Source of the DNA: Thamnidium elegans
Lineage: Eukaryota; Mucoromycota; Mucoromycetes; Mucorales; Mucoraceae
Length of the DNA stretch: 64,000 nucleotides
Reading direction: 5' to 3'
Assembly: GCA_025201345.1 (NCBI GenBank)
Contig: JAIXMG010000036.1
Location: 1-64,000, forward strand
The notes beneath the pieces were generated by a model. That model was not told where the DNA came from and searched no databases. It saw nothing but the letters and a program-made list of their open reading frames with translations. Both the position numbers and the translations under genes were made by a program. Positions 10,901 to 23,568 of the stretch are shown here, in pieces; position 1 is the first letter of the stretch, and every line of letters begins with the position of its first letter.

Positions 10901-11879
10901 AGTTTAGTAACTTCACTACTTGGTTTTCTTAAATATCCCTCTATAATTCCTCACTGATTGACTCCCATTTGTTTTAATACATTTCTTGGAGAACAACAGA
11001 TCAAGGATTAATTGCAGATATTTCATTACCATAAGTCTTAGTAAACTTCATTTCTTTTATTCTTTGTGAATTTACTTATATATCCCCACACTCTTTGAAC
11101 TGATATAAGTCCCATTGTAAATTATACTTTGTTTTGACAGCACTTTCTTGAAGACTCGTCGTTGAATATAGCTTTTCATAAATAAATAAATAAATAACCT
11201 ATAAGTCTTTCTAAGTTGACAACTAATAGTCTGGTGTTCACTACTTTTATTACTTTCTTATTATCTGTTGTTTTATACACTTTTAATAATCTTTGTCCAA
11301 ACTTTACAACTTTTTTATCCTAAGCTGTATCAATGTATACCGTTTTTAATAAAATAAATGGTAATGCAATCTCTTCAATATGTGTAAATGTATATTTACT
11401 TTAAAACATTAGATATTGCTTATTTAAATTTTTGCAGTCTTTTTTTCTTCCTAACACAATTGAGACTTGATAAACATGATTACCGTCAGGCTAAAATACT
11501 GACAGGAAAAAAATCTTCCCGCAGAAATCATAAAAACCGCAGCTAGGACGTCAATAGCATCAGCAGCCTGTTTTCTTTTTTTTAGAGGGGATTCTACAAA
11601 AAAAAAAGTATCATATTGATTCATATTCAAGTAATTGAATTTTGCTTATTTCAAGTATCTCATATCGCCTGTTCAATATCTCGAGCGTCTTTTAAAAGCG
11701 ATACGAATGCTCTGGCTACACGGTGGTCGTCCTCTTTATCCAAAACGCCTACAACTGAGCATTCAATTATACAAGGATGAGTTTTCTATTTTTTTAATTT
11801 TTACTAACACTGTCTTGTGACAATTGTACCGGAACTTAAAATATATTCACGTAAATAGTTCATGTAGCAAGTGTTGTCA
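10901..11879. other. Gap with no supported gene
   Basis: This is AT-rich sequence with only short open frames. The 61-codon frame near 11635 has no recognisable features. It probably belongs to the degenerate zone around it. Confidence 0.4.
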
Positions 11880-13137
11880 TTCATTCAGGTCTTTATTTTA
11901 CATCCTGAAACGACTGACAACGAAAGCCAAATTGAACATAATACCAATGCTTCTATTTCCAAGAGAAAAAAACTTACTAAAGAGTTTGCAGCTTACCAAT
12001 TTGAGTATGAAACAGGCAGACAAGCAACAAAAATGAAGAAAAAAACTGCAAGAAAGCTCTTCAGCGAGCACTCCGTCAACTAACATTTGCGTTGATTGTG
12101 ATAATGTATACCTTCAAGACTCAACCAGATCTGTTGGCTCTATCATTAAAACAAAGGCTGTAAATATTCGAGCTGACTATCATTCTTTAACGACTGACAA
12201 CAAAGCAATAGTATCCTTGGGCTTAAACTCAATTGTAGATCTTAACTTTACTTACCTTAACTCGCAGCCAACATTGTTTACAAGCCAACAATGGAAAGAG
12301 CTTAGAAAATTATACCAACCAAAATACTACAATGTCGATGAATACAATCAAATTTTACCAATTCTTCGTCCGGTCTTTGCGGCTTATAACGAAAAGAAAT
12401 CCTTCAAACCAACTGGATAGATATGTATAAGCAAGTTAAGCTCTTAGGACAAAAGTAAGATCCTGAATTAAACCCAAGCTGCACGGATATCTCTTTCTGT
12501 ATCTACTTCATATTACAAATATTATTATTAATTAAACGTCAACCTGGCCTATTTAAAGAAGATATCGATTGTTCCGAATGGGACTATATTGTTAAGTTCT
12601 GGGGCGTGATTGCTAAAAGATTATTTTATGAATCTAATTTACGTCTTAAATGGTAAGACTATATTTTCTATTTAAACTTTTTTTAACTCACTTTTCTTTT
12701 AGGAGCGATACTCAGCTAGCACTCTATAACACTATCTCTGACGTGAGGTTGAAGGTTGATAGGAGAATTCTCAACGATAAAATCAATCAACGTTACAATA
12801 TTGAAAATGATATTTCTGTTATGGACGTGAAGTTTGTTTCTGATCGCTGTAAATTATCAATAGAGAACAAAACTATCATTGATAAATTTTTATTAGATGG
12901 GGTCAAAATTACGTCTATTGATTCTTTACAAATCCCTGGTCTTGATTTTTTTTTTTTTTTATTAACACTTGTCTTGCAAAACGTGGGTTGTATGTTACAA
13001 CCGAGTCCAAGAAATATAAGATAGATAATACGATGAAAAACATTGAGAAGTATATGGATTTAGCAACCAATCTTTTATGTTTTAGAGATGAATGTGTTTT
13101 TACAAGTAACAAGTACGAAGAACATTTGAGTACGCAA

Positions 13138-13181
<44 letters not shown>

Positions 13182-13319
13182 AGCAAGAGACCAATCGATG
13201 ATCTCCGAGACGACGAGCTAACAGTAAAGCAAGAGTCTATTAGAGACACATGGATTCCTCCAAGAACCCCAAAATCTCCTCCTTCCGAAGTCCCCAGACA
13301 CCTTTGGAAAGAAGAGTAA
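11880..13319 (+). pseudogene. Decayed hypothetical protein, possible nuclease-like family
   Basis: Exon-like blocks follow one another in plus orientation. At 11890-12080 there is a Lys-rich segment. At 12100-12420 there is an open frame ending in a stop. At 12480-12655 a block contains RQPGLFKEDIDCSEWDYI and ends at GTAAG. At 12703-12945 an exon contains SDVRLKVDRRILND. At 12960-13150 another block contains MKNIEKYMDLATNLL. A last frame (13180-13319) reaches a stop after HLWKEE. Stops and a T homopolymer separate the blocks. From recollection, the WDYIVKFWGVI and KVDRRI segments resemble a multi-copy Mucoromycota hypothetical family, the same one as at 61457-62566. No function is assigned. 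Confidence 0.5.
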
Positions 13320-13496
13320 TTTCATTTTACTTTTTTCGTGTTCATGATAGTGATGTTATTTTTAATTATAATAACTCTTTAAAATTTCATTATACCTTAC
13401 AATATAACCAGTTTTTATTACACATTCTCAATAAAGTGCTTACTGTTATTTATGATAAAGAACAGACCATATCTAATTCCATTTGAGGAATTTCAA

Positions 13497-13934
13497 CTAT
13501 TTTAGCAATATGCGTGAATGCTTTTCAACATTATCTCCATTCTTCGCACTCGCTTCAAAGCACAAGATTTGCATTTTATCGCTGGAATAAATCTCTGCCC
13601 AAGCACGTGCTTGTCTTCTCGATACAACTCTATCATCAATATCAATTTTATCTCCAATCATCTGTAATAGGAAATGCCTTGCTTCTTCTGTTGGTAAAGA
13701 CGACTGTTTTAAAAAATCCTCTCTCTATCGTTTTACATAAAATAAAAATAAATATACAAGATAAAGCAAAACGAACTCAAGTGTTGAAAAGATAAAAAAA
13801 ATATTGACATCGTATACTAGTACACAAGCATCCGCTCCTCGATAATAAGCAACACCTAATGACTGAAACTGTTCTTGTCCAGCTGTATCCCAAATCCGAA
13901 TCATGACTTTCTTTCCATAACTTGTTTTAGTCAT
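13497..13934 (-). pseudogene. Rab7/Ypt7-like GTPase fragment
   Basis: The first segment (start 13934) carries the switch II signature [20 protein letters not shown] and ACVLVYDV, typical of Rab7. After an AT-rich stretch that may be an intron, a second segment down to the stop at 13497 has MIGDKIDIDD, RQARAWAEIYSS and FEASAKNGDNVE. These match the G4 and G5 regions, although the canonical NKxD is changed to DKID. The N-terminal P-loop and switch I are missing, as is the C-terminal prenylation Cys pair. Without the P-loop it cannot bind nucleotide normally. I infer a truncated duplicate of the vacuolar fusion GTPase. Confidence 0.8.
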
Positions 13935-14149
13935 TTAACTAAATAAACGTGTTTTTAATAAACTAGTTGATAACATATAACCTGGTGATTACTTAAACTA
14001 CTTTTTATTATTTTTATCTTTATGATTTATATTACTATTGATCTCAAAGTCTATACTTCGAAATTTATTCTCGGTAGTAGTATCTCTATTCAATAGTAAG
14101 AATAAATTATATTGTATAAACATTTATTTTAAAATTATATTATATATAG

Positions 14150-16823
14150 TTATGCATGCAAAATAAGCCATTGTTCTGGGTCTTCAACACCGACCAACTC
14201 TTCAACACATTCCAAGACTTCGCCTAATTCGCTTGAAAATTGATATGAGTTTACAGCGTACGCACAATATCCTGGGAAGGTATCATCATCAAGTCCATCA
14301 GGGTTCTCAACAATAATTCGAGTTAATCCTTCCGCAAATTTTTCTCTTAATCGAAGCGGTGACATTATATATGGAGGTAAAGCTATCTTGGAAGACAATG
14401 TAGCTGAAAGTAACTTCATAATAGAGAGTATAGATGCAAGCTATAACGGTAAAAGAGGGCGAAGTTAATTTTTAGTCGTTATTTACATTAAATTAATTCT
14501 ATATAACTTACGTATTCTACACGCTGTTGCTGCATTACTTGAGCAAGATTGCGCTTCCAAGAATTATCAACGGATCTCGATGCATATGCCATACCCAATA
14601 AAAGATCTGACATATTATCTACTTTTTCTACTAATCGAGTATACACTTCCAACGGAAATTTACCACGTAATGGGGGCTCTAATTTGGATAACTTCACGTA
14701 GGTATGTTCATCTGCAATTTGTCTACGAATACCTAAAGTTAGTTTTCTAAACGCTTTTCTTTGACCTTCGGTAGGTTCCTTTTTTTGTTCATATGCAAAA
14801 AGAATATCGCCAACCAATATACCGTATAGTTTACTCATATCACCTAAAGTTCTTGAAATACGTTTACGAAGTTCGACACGGCCTGTTACAGGCTTAGGTA
14901 TCATGGATAAAATTGCAGAAGCACCAACACCAATTAAAACAAGGAAAATACGCTAAAAGACGCAAGTGTTAACTTTTAAAACCATTCAATTATTTCGTAT
15001 AATAATAAAAATAAAAAAAAATACCTTTCCGGCCACCATCTCGATAGAGTCATATGTTGGAGCACCACTTAAAACATATTGATACTCGTAACAAATAACC
15101 TAATAATAATAAAGAAATAGTAATTAGTATTATGCTGTTCCATTTTCTTTTCTTTGTTCACTTACTAGTAGTAATGTCACTTGTATCATAATAATTACAA
15201 CTTTTATTACCTCACCAGTAAAAAAATAATAATATAAAGGCATCATTACAACAAATGTGAGAGCAACTAGACCATAAGGATTTCCATCAACAATTTTCCA
15301 AACAATAATACCAAGAACGCCCCCTAATGCAGTTCCAGCTACTCTAAGAATAATCCTAATCAAAGAAAAAGGTGTGAAATTTTTTATAGTTCTATTTTTT
15401 TTTTTTTTTTAGAGAATATACTTACGTGAGTGTAAACATACCGGCCATGGGAAACATCCACATCATAAGGGTAACAGTAGCCCACTGACCACGCCAATCG
15501 AAAAACCAACCAGCACTTTGAGGTAAAAAAGCGGGTAATGAAAGTAGCACAAAACCACCAGCAGTCTTTAAAGCAAACATAGAATCATCACTTTTCATCC
15601 ATTTAGTATATATATGTACTTTATAAAAGAATTGTTCAAAAGCAGTAGCGGGAGGATTGATATCAGGATCACGCGAAAACATAATACCTTGACGGGTTCT
15701 TAAACCAGATAATTGTATATCTTCTTCGCGACTATTGAACATATCAGGCCTTGTTAAAGTTTCGGTTAAATTCAGACTACCAGTTTCTACTGTTTGTTCA
15801 GTTTCACCGTTACCAATAGTAGTAGAACCGACTTGACCTCCCATATTGGGATTAATACCAGTAGATCTAAAGTATTTACGTATAGTGAGATGAGGGAACC
15901 AAAATCGTCTATTAGTACGATTAATTTCAATTTCTTCTAAACAGGTCACCAATGTGCTTATACGATTTGCATGTTCAACCAAATTATACTGAAACAAATA
16001 AATGACTTGTAATAAACTATTGAAGCGGTCTTGAAATTTGTTTGAATTTGGCTCAACAAAGATAAAAGGTGACTTTTTGGTAGCCTGTTCGAATTTGGCA
16101 ATGGCTTGGTTTAAACGTTCAGCTAGCACGCGAGTACTTTGATCACCAGTTTCTTGATTTTGAGATTTTTTGTTAGTAGTATAATCAGATAAAAATATAC
16201 GAGGAAAAGGCCAGAGGATAGTACTTTTTAATGATCTAGGTCTCCCGCTAAATTTCATTAATCGATCATTGCATTCGTTTAAGGTTGACACACATATATT
16301 ACTTAATTCTTGACTGATTTTTCTTGATTCTTCCAATTGCGACAAAAACTGTCTTTTGTGATTTGATGGTTCTTCTTCAGTAACAGAAGTAAAATAAGGT
16401 TTATTGATTTCCATTAATCGATCCGTCTTTGTAATCAAGCTCAGTCCAATACCATGTAAAGGGCTTCTCATTGTCTTGATAATTCTGGTAAGACCGCTAA
16501 TATCTTTATGGGAAAGTCTATTAAACAAGATTTCTCTTTTGACTTCACGCTTACTATCGATCAAAGAAAGTACAGTACTATGTAAACGAGCATTCAGTTT
16601 AGGTAAGGTCATGATAATATTTTCTTCGGTTGAATTAGTTAAAAATGCATTGGTCTGTTCTTGAAAAAAAGCATTGTATTCTTTTAAAGATTTACTAAGA
16701 ACCCCCATATACTTTGTAATACTATCATCAGGCCATAGAAAAATATCAACTGCTAGTCCAATTGCTGCTGCCATTGCAATAGGTTTTAAAAACATGTACT
16801 ATTAATGTATAATTTTCATATGA

Positions 16824-16858
<35 letters not shown>

Positions 16859-17871
16859 CATGGTCAGATTGATGGTTTTTTTTTTATCAAGTTGTACAGC
16901 TTACCACAATTACAGGTTGAAAGCCTGGTGTTACAGAAGATTGAGTCAAACAGAACTAAGAAAAAAACAGAAAATATAAATAAGCACGAGATATATCATC
17001 AAAAACGGATACTTTACCGCAACAATCATACTGGCAAAAATAACACCAAAATTAGCTATTAAAAAAAAGGAGGTGGGGGATTTTTTAGTTTTCCGGTTAT
17101 TTAATCTCGCCGTTATTGTTTTACCTTGAGCAAATTTTATACGGACATAAGTAAGTCCGAAAACGCCAATAAGCATAAAGATGGCTAAAACGGCACTGGA
17201 GTTCGGTTGCACTGGAGTAGGAATAGACGGATCTCTTGCAATATGCGCAAGATACATTCCTATTATAAAAAAATCTTGGTTTAAAAAAAAAAAAAAAAAC
17301 GTTTTATATATATGTTAGTGCCTTTTACCCAGAAAACACCATGCAGATCCAATAAGTGCGCCGAACAAGCCCTGGAAAGAAGCCTATCAAAAGTGTTAAA
17401 AAACTTTTTATATTTTATGATCCTAAATTTTAGTACCTCGATTTGAACACCTACAAAAAAAAAATTAGTATTTTGTGTAGAAACACATATAAATCAACTT
17501 CTTTTTTTTTTTTTACCTAGTGGCCTAACAGGAAAGTTTAAGAGAGTACCGATAGGGACCAAGATTGAAGCAGGCCCAATAGCATTTCTGCATTGTTCCT
17601 CAAACACAAACAATAAAGAAATCAGGATAGCAATAGAGGCCTTAACAACAGTACGTGTCAGCTGGTAAGGCGGTATCATGGCCATAATGCGTTGACCCAA
17701 AGGTTTTTTAATAGTTTTTGGTTCTGGTATAATGTTTTCGGTAGAGTGTCGAGTACTGGAGCCAGTTAAATGATCTCGCTCCATTTTATCACTATGATGT
17801 GACTCGATAGATTCTGACAATTTTCGTTCTTCCCCTCTCGAAGGTTGATTTATTAGTTCAATATTTTCCAT
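14150..17871 (-). CDS. FUSC/ArAE-type multi-pass membrane protein
   Basis: This is a multi-exon gene of roughly 1,000 codons starting at ATG 17871. A charged 80-residue N-terminus leads into hydrophobic segments spread over small exons (17.5-16.9 kb). Then comes a long loop of about 350 residues inside the 15422-16795 exon, a second cluster of membrane segments (around WFFDWRGQWATVTLMMWMF and the next exon), and a soluble C-terminal part to 14150. Two membrane blocks separated by large soluble regions is the architecture of the fungal aromatic acid exporter / fusaric acid resistance-like family (DUF2421/DUF2422 type). Family members are thought to export organic or aromatic acids. The substrate cannot be read from the sequence. 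The splice junctions I checked keep the frame. Confidence 0.72.
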
Positions 17872-18205
17872 TTTCGAAAATAAAACAAAAAGTTGAAAAG
17901 GGTTAATTTTCCTAATTTATGTATAAAAAAAAAATTGGCTTATTGTGACGTTTGTTTCAGCCTTTTATATAAGTAGGATTACAATGAAGGTTACACGATC
18001 ATATTTAGATTAAAAAATGTATTTATAATTCGTCATAATTAACTCGACACATTTTAGCATATGAAATCAGTTGTATTCTACCTGTTATTTACAACGTGTT
18101 TCTTATTTTATTTTTGGTATTTATGGTATATACTCATTTCTTTTTTTTTGTTGGAACAAGGTATTACTGGTTTAAGTTTTATTTTTATTATTACAATTAT
18201 TATTA
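17872..18205. other. Intergenic, TTATTA-rich
   Basis: This is the upstream region of the FUSC-type gene (minus, starts 17871) and the downstream region of the CoA ligase (minus, ends 18206). It is T-rich with a TTATTATTATT run near 18190. I see no gene in it. Confidence 0.5.
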
Positions 18206-20049
18206 TTATAAACGAGCTTTGATTGCAATTTGCTTTTGCTCTTCCTTAAGCCACTCCTTCACTTCACGTCTAAGAATCTTTCCCGAAGGACTCTTTGGGA
18301 TAGCGCTTACAAACTTGACACCGCCACGTAACTTTTTATAATTAGTAACGTTCTTTGTCACATAATCATTAATCAATTTAGCAGTCTTTTCATTCGCCTC
18401 AACATTAGGTTGAACAACAACATAGGCACGAGGAATTTCGGTTGCCTGAGATTCATCATATAATCCAACCACGCAACAATCTGCCACAATATCAAGACCA
18501 GTCAAAATGGCTTCTAATTCTGCAGGCGCAACTTGGAATCCCTTAAACTTGATCAATTCCTTAATACGATCCAATATAAAGAACTCTCCAGACTTGGAAT
18601 CATATTTACCGACATCGCCTGTACGCATCCAACCGTCCGTTGTAAATGTTTCTGCATTGGCTTTATCGTTGTTATAGTAACCCTTCATAATACTAGGTCC
18701 TCTAAGTAAGAATTCTCCTTCTTGATCATCACCGACTTCTTTTCCTTCTGCGTTCATAATTTTACATTCCATATTGGGTGATAAAATACCAATAGAACCT
18801 GCATTAATAAACATTTGATGATAAGAAAATTGCAAATCACTCCAAAAAAAAAAAAAAAAAAAAAAAAAAACTTTTACCTGCAACACCACCTTCAACACCT
18901 TGTGAAATTACACCTGATGTAGTTTCAGTCATGCCATAGCTATAAAATTAATTTAAAAACCAGTATCTTATCTCTTTCTTTCTCTTTCTATCTTACCCTT
19001 GTACCAACTTGGCAGGAATACGCTTTGCAAGTGCTTCAATATGCTCTCTACTTAATGGGGCAGCACCACATCCAATTAAACGAATAGAAGATAAATTATA
19101 TTTCGTAACAATAGGTGCCTTTGCCAAATGAACAGCCACAGGGGGTACAATACTAGCAAGCGTGACCTTATATTTCTCAACTAACTGGCATAACAATTCC
19201 AAATCATAACGCGCCATAATAATGACTGGCGTCACTTTATAATAAGCGTTTAATACGAGACTCGTCAAACCATAGATATGATAAAATGGTAAAAACCCAA
19301 GAATGACATCATCCGTAGCGTCTTCATTTTCAGGATCCACACGCACAGACTGTAAGATTTGTGCAATAAAGTTACCATGAGTTAACATCACTCCTTTAGC
19401 AAGACCAGTAGTTCCACTAGAATAACAAATAAATGCAACATCATCACCACGAGAACCTTGAATAGGTGCAGAAACTTCTGTAGTTCCCTTGATAGAATTG
19501 AAAGGACGGCATCCTTCTACTTGTTTATCACCAAATAAAAATATTTTACTACGAGGTAATCCAATTTTATCTGTGATCTTTAAAAGCACGGGTAATAAAC
19601 CAGCTACAGTAACAAGAGCAGAAGCATGGCAATTGGTAATTTGATGTTCAAATTCAGCTATAAAAAAAAAAAAAAATTAAAAAAACGCGGGAAACTCTGG
19701 GGGATTTATTTTTTATTTTTTTACCTTCAGTATAAGCAGGATTACCAGGAGAGATAGTACATTGTGCACCAAGAAGTGAGAGATATAGAATAGCATGGTC
19801 TAATTGATTAGGAGCAAAGATAGCAACTATATCTCCTTTATTTAATCCAACATTTTGCTTCCACCCCGTAGCCAAAAGACTAGACTGTTTGCGAATATAG
19901 TTCCAAGAGAGAGACTTTCCTGACTCTCCATCAATATTTAAAGGTGAATTCAAATCTTTCGATTGATTGAATTCATTTGACTCTAAAAGAAATGAAAAGA
20001 GATCTGTATTGGGAATAGGAATAGTAGGAACTGTAGCTTTATAAATCAT
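18206..20049 (-). CDS. 4-coumarate--CoA ligase-like acyl-CoA synthetase
   Basis: This is an adenylate-forming enzyme of about 560 residues that activates a carboxylic acid as acyl-AMP and transfers it to CoA. Four exons start at ATG 20049. Motifs in order: the phosphate-binding loop SSGTTGLAKGVMLTHGN, YGMTE, TGDVGKYD, the hinge DRIKELIKFKGFQVAPAELE, and PKSPSGKILRRE with the catalytic Lys. The family is 4CL/firefly luciferase-like; in fungi such enzymes often act on fatty or aromatic acids. The protein ends in Ala-Arg-Leu, which fits the peroxisomal PTS1 consensus, so a peroxisomal location is inferred. The exact substrate is unknown. Confidence 0.9.
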
Positions 20050-21067
20050 TTTTATTTTTAAAAAAGAGAAAGAAGAAAAAGTACTTGAAAAAGGTTCTTT
20101 TTTACAGTTTAAATATGCAATTTTTTTTCCCCATTTGTAGCTTCAAAAGACCGATGAGTGGGAAAACCCGTTAGTAATCCATACCAGAAAATTTGATTTA
20201 GTGTAATCCCACCCTTAATACTCAAAAATGTAACTCTTTTTTTATTTATTTATTTAAATAACCGCCTTTTTTTTCCCAGTGTCAATAGTTTTTGGTAATC
20301 TACTTTTGCTTTGGGAATAACCTGATGTTTCTAGGGAAAGGTTATGTATGACAGTTTTTTTAAAAAAAATAGATATACATATGTATATCTGGCATGTCAA
20401 AAAAGGCTGTCTAACGTTTTATACAGTGTCCCAAGAGATAAAAAAAAGAAAGGGTAAAAGTTAAATTTCGGCTTTACTTTTTCGAGAGAGAGGGATGTCA
20501 AAAGTAATAGAATCCTTTTACCACTGAGATTTTTTTTTTTATCACTGCTCGTATTATTATTGGTACTTTCGCATAAAAAAATCACTCATGTGCCAAAAAT
20601 TAAGTTACTTGTTATATATACTCACGTTCATATGATTTGAAATGTTTTATATAAAAGAAGGGTCTCAGAAAAAAAAAATCTTCGTAAACTAGAGCACCAG
20701 TTTTTATTACAATATATACTGTGTACTACCCATTGACATTCGACAGCTATTTGTAGCCATAGATACAGCCCAAACGTTTTACACAAGTAATTTTTTCTTT
20801 TATTCACAAAACAGTAATAAGGATCATGTTTACACTAAATAAGGTAACCCAAACAAACAAAAACCTTATATAAAAAACCCAGTAAATTGACAAAACAGTA
20901 GTACTACATGGTACATATACTTCATGTACAACTAAAAATATAGGTACGCCATTTAACCAATCGGAGACCGGCAATTGCGGTTTGGATGGGAGGCTATTTT
21001 GTTTTCCCCTTCACAAAAAAAAAGTCTCTTTAAGTCTAATATTTTTTTTAAAAAAAAGGGTTTATTT
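20050..21067. other. Intergenic region upstream of the CoA ligase
   Basis: About 1 kb lies between the ligase start and the kinase stop, both on the minus strand. It holds the ligase promoter and the kinase 3' end. It is AT-rich with short homopolymers and no convincing frame. A 62-codon minus ORF at 20397-20585 is low-complexity and not supported. Confidence 0.5.
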
Positions 21068-23181
21068 TTAAGAAATTGACTTGTCTAATTCTTCTAGTGA
21101 AGGAAACTTATTTTCAAAATCATCTACAGTAGGTACAACCACTTTAGCAGCGGATCTAAAACGAGCGGGCTTTGGAGGTGGTGTCGGCTTATTTTTTTTC
21201 GTCGACGACGTACTAGCTGTAGGTTTAACGACGACAGGAGAAGAGTTATTACTGTTACGACTAGCATTTTTAATTGCCATAAACCTTGCTTCAATACTAG
21301 ATGATACAGTTCGATTTATTTTTGGTAAATCATCATTTACTTCTTTTTGTTCTGCAGCAACTGGTTCGGCAGCCGGTTTTACAGGTGAACTAGGTTGAGT
21401 TTGCAGAATCTTGGTTGCCATTTGAGGTTTAGGTGTAACATGATGTGTTACAGGTGCGCTTTGAACCCGTGTAGGTGTACCAATATTTTCTGGTGTAAAA
21501 CTATTTTGAAATGCAGCTGGTGGTGATGAAGATGATGCTGGTAAGCTGGGTGAGGATGGGCGGTGAGGTGTACTGGATTTAGATACGTGAGATGGGTCAA
21601 ATGGATCAAATGTATTCTCGTTCGTAGTGAAATTATTATTTGTAGTAGTGGCGGAAGCAGAAGCAGAGATAGGTGAGCCCTCCGCTTTGGTAGGTCGGCC
21701 ACGTCGCATAGGTGTAATATTAGGTACTTCTTGTGCAGGCGAAGGCACTTTTTCAAAAATGGATGAGCTATCAGATGAAGATTTTTGATGATACGTATAT
21801 TGTTGTTGTTGTTGCTGAGGCGTAACAATAGGTTCAGAATAAATCTAAAGTTTAAAGTTTAGTACTCCCTCCACTTTTAAATAATAATAAAAGAAAACTT
21901 ACGTCGCGAATAGGACATTCTAACCCTCTTAAATGACACACAGCGTTTAATACTTGGTATATATTAGGTCTACGATCCTGATCCTCTTGCAACATGGAAA
22001 CAATTAACCGACGTAACCCTTCCGAAAACATAGGAGAACTGGGTATAGTATATCTAGCATTTAAAATAGCCAACTGACCTTCCTCTTCAAAGGGTGTAGT
22101 ATAATAGCACAATTTATATAACAGAACACCCATAGCCCAAATATCTGCCTTTTCATTGACAGGTTTCTTTTGATAGACATCAATCATTTCGGGAGACCTA
22201 TACTGTAGTGTCGTATGACGTTGAATATCATCTTCTAATTTCTGTACATCGCGTAAACTAGTTGGAATATATTGCCCCTTCGAAAGCGAAGCAGAACCAA
22301 AATCACATAATTTGTAATGATCTTGGTTTAAGATTAAAATATTTTCTACTTTCAAATCTCGATGTAAAACGGGTGGATTACAATAATGCATATAAGCAAG
22401 TGCCTTTTTTTTTTAAAAAATAAAGAAAATTAATTATTTTTTAAAGCGCAGAATTGTTACACTATTTTTACCTCTGCTACATCACTGAAGATTTGAAGAA
22501 TTTCGGGTTCTGTTAATCTTTGTTGTAATCTTCGATTCATCAAATCAATAACTCCACCACCTATTGCATTATTTAAGTAAACATTTTTATTCCTTACATC
22601 ATTCCCTTTTTCTTTTTTTTTCTTTTTTTTACCTGGACAATATTCCATTAAAATAAGTGCTTCAAATCCACCTACAGGTAACGCGTCAATTCTTGATTCA
22701 TAATATCTAACAATATTTTTATGATCCCCTAATCGTCTCTATATACATATAATATTATGGGTTAATAAATAATAGAAGAAAAAAAAACCTCTCTTTTCTT
22801 GTTACTACCATAAACGCAATCTCTTTTTCTACCATCTTGAGTCTTTCACCGTCTGGTACCGCCACTCTTTTTAAAACAACATAACCTGACTTGCCTTCAA
22901 TTCTAGCGATATAAACATGAGCAAAACCACCTAAAAAAAAACGAGGTAAATAAAAGAAAGAGTTCATATATACATTATATATATAAAGAATATTTACCTT
23001 CTGCAATAAAGTTGTGTACAATAACTTGATACTTGCCAACTTGAAGTCGAGTACCAGCAGGCATAGCACCAGGAGGTAAAGGGGGCGAGTTCATAGAGTC
23101 AATACCTACTGGTACAGGTGGTAGAGTTTGACCAACGCCTTGTTGTTCGGGTATACGAGATTGTCTAGCTGTAGATTGCAT
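21068..23181 (-). CDS. Ark1/Prk1/AAK1-family serine/threonine kinase
   Basis: Translation starts at ATG 23181. A short Pro-rich N-terminus leads into the kinase domain over several exons: a glycine-loop region (IAEG...GFAHVYIARI), the ATP Lys in VVLKRV, MEYCPG at the hinge, catalytic HRDLKVEN, DFGSAS, an activation segment ending in YRSPEMID, and ADIWAMGVLLYKLCYYTTPFEE. After the domain, a 230-residue tail is Ser/Pro/Ala-rich with several SP and TP sites and ends in PSLEELDKSIS. The HRDLKVEN and YRSPEM signatures and the domain layout fit the Ark/Prk/AAK1/GAK family, which phosphorylates endocytic adaptors and actin-patch proteins at clathrin sites. Which of the yeast paralogues it matches is not resolvable. 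Confidence 0.9.
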
Positions 23182-23315
23182 TTAAGTAATAAAAAAAAGG
23201 GATGAAAGACCGAGAAAGTCGAAAAAAAAAAGAGCCAAAGAATGAAAAAAGATGATGTCAGCACGATTTTCTTCTTTTTTTTTTTTAACTTACGAAGGTT
23301 CAAATGCTAAATGTT

Positions 23316-23568
23316 TCACAGCTGATGAAGCGTTACTATGCTTCGAGGTTTTGTTGCCTGGATAATTGTGGGCGGGTATTGAACTAATATCGAAACCTTG
23401 AGGGATATATCTTGCAAAATTGTTCTCATATTGGCTGCGGCATTCACATCTTTATTCCAAAACTATTAAATAAGTTTAGTATCGGCCATAAAGTGCTAAA
23501 ACTTGCATTATTTACCAAATTAGCTTCATGATCCACTGGACATCGAGGACACAGTTTCAATAGATAAG
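23316..23568 (-). pseudogene. Fanzor/TnpB-like C-terminal relic
   Basis: Two exon-like pieces (23568-23516 and 23462-23316) flank a 53-bp GT-AG intron and join in phase. They read a zinc-ribbon-like KLCPRCPVDHEANL followed directly by FWNKDVNAAANMRTIL. CxxC followed by W-N-x-D-x-N-A-A-x-N is the zinc ribbon plus RuvC-III signature of TnpB and its eukaryotic homologue Fanzor. The frame ends about 36 residues later at 23316. The upstream RuvC-I and RuvC-II parts are not visible, so this is a remnant of an RNA-guided nuclease-type transposon gene. It lies 135 bp upstream of the kinase start. Confidence 0.62.
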
